Assembly: GCF_003058165.1 (NCBI RefSeq)
Contig: NZ_QBUC01000003.1
Coordinates: forward strand, 124,001 to 188,000
From: Paenisporosarcina sp. OV554
GTDB lineage: Bacteria; Bacillota; Bacilli; Bacillales_A; Planococcaceae
DNA length: 64,000 bases
Reading direction: 5' to 3'
A program made the position numbers and the translations under genes. Of the stretch, positions 62,867-64,000 are shown one piece after another; within the stretch, counting starts at the first letter, position 1; each line of letters opens with the position of its first letter. The notes under the pieces are model-generated. The model made no database searches. It was not told the DNA's origin and worked only from the letters and a program-made list of their open reading frames with translations.

Positions 62867-63424
62867 ATGTCTGAACAAATGTACACAATGAAAGAGGCAA
62901 TGCTCTACAGCCAGCGGATTGCACAGCTGTCGAAAGCACTTTGGAAAGCAGTGGAAAAAGATTGGCAGCAGTGGATAAAACCTTATAATTTGAATATTAA
63001 TGAACATCATATTTTATGGATTTCTTATCATTTAAAAGGTGCTTCTATTTCAGATGTAGCAAAATTTGGTGTAATGCATGTGTCTACTGCATTTAATTTT
63101 TCAAAAAAATTAGAAGAACGAGGACTTTTATCTTTTTCAAAACGTGAAGCTGATAAACGAAATACATATGTCGAACTTACAGAACAAGGCCAAGAGTTAT
63201 TGATGAATATGATTGAACACTACCATGACTCCCAACATTCCGTAATTGAAGGTTCTCTTCCTCTTAAAGACTTGTACGGGAGATTTCCAGAATTTATGGA
63301 AGTAATGGCTGTAATTCGTAATATTTACGGTGATGACTTCATGGGGATATTTGAACACTCATTCAAAAACATAGATAAAAGCTTCGATGAAAAGATTGAT
63401 AATATCAGACCAACAGTGAGGTAA
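62867..63424 (+). CDS. scoC: MarR-family transition-state regulator ScoC (Hpr)
   Basis: 185 residues. The segment [36 protein letters not shown] is almost identical to B. subtilis Hpr, as are [20 protein letters not shown] and [12 protein letters not shown]. MarR-type winged helix with recognition helix around [19 protein letters not shown]. It represses proteases and sporulation-related genes in the transition state. Start ATG 62867 has AAGGTGG a few bases upstream; an upstream in-frame ATG is unsupported. Confidence 0.96.
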   Translation: MSEQMYTMKEAMLYSQRIAQLSKALWKAVEKDWQQWIKPYNLNINEHHILWISYHLKGASISDVAKFGVMHVSTAFNFSKKLEERGLLSFSKREADKRNTYVELTEQGQELLMNMIEHYHDSQHSVIEGSLPLKDLYGRFPEFMEVMAVIRNIYGDDFMGIFEHSFKNIDKSFDEKIDNIRPTVR

Positions 63425-63550
63425 AACTAAGTAATCTAAATGGATGAAAACGCTGTCTAAAATGTAATATTAGTAGACTTGCTTTTTTACCCAAAACATC
63501 GTAATGTATGTATCTGCAAGCATATTATTTTATTATAGGAGATGCATACA

Positions 63551-64000
63551 TTGCACTGCTGGAAAACCATTAACGTAAAAAAACAATACGGCTTCGATCG
63601 TATTTTCATGTTGTCATTGTTACTTGTCCTTGCCGTATTTTCATTTTTCTATGTAGTAATTGAAATATTAAACGATAATCCCCTTTCTGATGATAGATTT
63701 ACAATTTTTCTACTAAGTTTTATTTTATTATATCCGACACATAAAGCTATTCATTACCTACCATTGATTCGTTATCGTAATCGAATTCATTTTTCTGTAA
63801 AAACACAATTTGGTATTATTCCAATTTTATCTATTCGTGTTAAAGAACCGGTTCCAAAAACACTTTTCTTATTCGCTTTACTTGCTCCATTTTTTATCAT
63901 TAACACCATTTTAATTACGGGTGCATTTACGTTTCCGGAATTTGGACATTACTTTACAGTGCTGCTTTCATACCATTGTGGTCTTTGTCTAATTGATTTG
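63551..64000 (+). CDS. DUF3267-domain membrane protein (YhaJ-like), 3' end outside window
   Basis: 150 codons visible, open to the window edge. TTG start with AGGAG nine bases upstream: HCWKTINVKKQYGFDR, then spans RIFMLSLLLVLAVFSFFYVV, FTIFLLSFILLYPTHKAIHY, LFLFALLAPFFIINTILITG. The HKAIHYLPL segment replaces the HExxH-like region of DUF3267. In B. subtilis yhaJ follows scoC, consistent with this position. Function unknown. Confidence 0.78.
   Translation, partial: MHCWKTINVKKQYGFDRIFMLSLLLVLAVFSFFYVVIEILNDNPLSDDRFTIFLLSFILLYPTHKAIHYLPLIRYRNRIHFSVKTQFGIIPILSIRVKEPVPKTLFLFALLAPFFIINTILITGAFTFPEFGHYFTVLLSYHCGLCLIDL

Overview
The window is low-GC Firmicute chromosome, most likely a spore-forming member of the Planococcaceae or a close relative (Sporosarcina, Psychrobacillus, Paenisporosarcina or Lysinibacillus type). 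It carries comK, scoC (hpr), ecsAB, hit, trpP, a YvlB-type DUF4097 protein, hemE-hemH-hemY, yhgD/yhgE, lplJ, a yhfH-like microORF, lcfB (yhfL) and yhfW. Much of this is the yha-yhg-yhf-comK block of Bacillus subtilis, kept in approximately the same order but interrupted by other genes. I saw no rRNA, tRNA, IS element, prophage or CRISPR array.

Layout. 1-0.54 kb: 3' part of a cell-wall amidase. 0.77-8.8 kb: a formaldehyde/ribulose-monophosphate region. It has hxlR divergent from hxlA-hxlB, a Gfo/Idh/MocA oxidoreductase, and on the minus strand zwf, a decayed gnd, and pgi. A cyclase-family hydrolase and a HAD-phosphatase remnant follow. 8.9-15.0 kb: a DUF4097 protein and uvrA-uvrB. 15.15-15.5 kb: a dispersed repeat. 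15.6-20.1 kb: an IDEAL-domain protein, comK, a YhjD-like protein, a UbiB-type kinase and an enoyl-CoA hydratase. 20.2-23.4 kb: yrrT-luxS-mccA-mccB, which recycles S-adenosylhomocysteine products to cysteine. 23.6-28.3 kb: an acetyltransferase, a YuxL peptidase, a Rieske/FAD oxidoreductase and a collapsed zinc alcohol dehydrogenase. 28.8-32.2 kb: two paralogous 429-residue HTH+TPR regulators, the second followed by a 46-residue exported pro-peptide. 32.6-37.4 kb: nifS divergent from nadB-nadC-nadA. 37.5-43.7 kb: lcfB under a FadR box, then a Bce-type response regulator/kinase/ABC transporter. 43.9-53.97 kb: lplJ, yhfH, yhgE-yhgD, an epimerase, hemE-hemH-hemY and hmoB. 54.2-60.7 kb: a Mn-catalase-like protein, small proteins, an M20 amidohydrolase and ecsAB. 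60.8-64 kb: hit, trpP, a YtxH protein, scoC and a truncated DUF3267 gene.

How it fits together. HxlA/HxlB condense formaldehyde with ribulose 5-phosphate and isomerise the product to fructose 6-phosphate. Pgi, Zwf and Gnd could turn that into a dissimilatory cycle that oxidises formaldehyde to CO2. The hxlA and zwf promoters share an upstream sequence module not recognisable elsewhere in the window, which suggests HxlR controls both arms. The gnd copy inside the cluster is a pseudogene, so the cycle would need another gnd.

The most notable less-described items are: this shared formaldehyde promoter module; the tandem HTH-TPR regulator/pro-peptide locus, a candidate peptide quorum-sensing system; five (T/G)AG triplets at exact two-base spacing before trpP (TRAP control); luxS sitting where mtnN sits in B. 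subtilis; and two families of intergenic repeats. Three decayed genes (gnd, a HAD phosphatase, an alcohol dehydrogenase) show local gene erosion.
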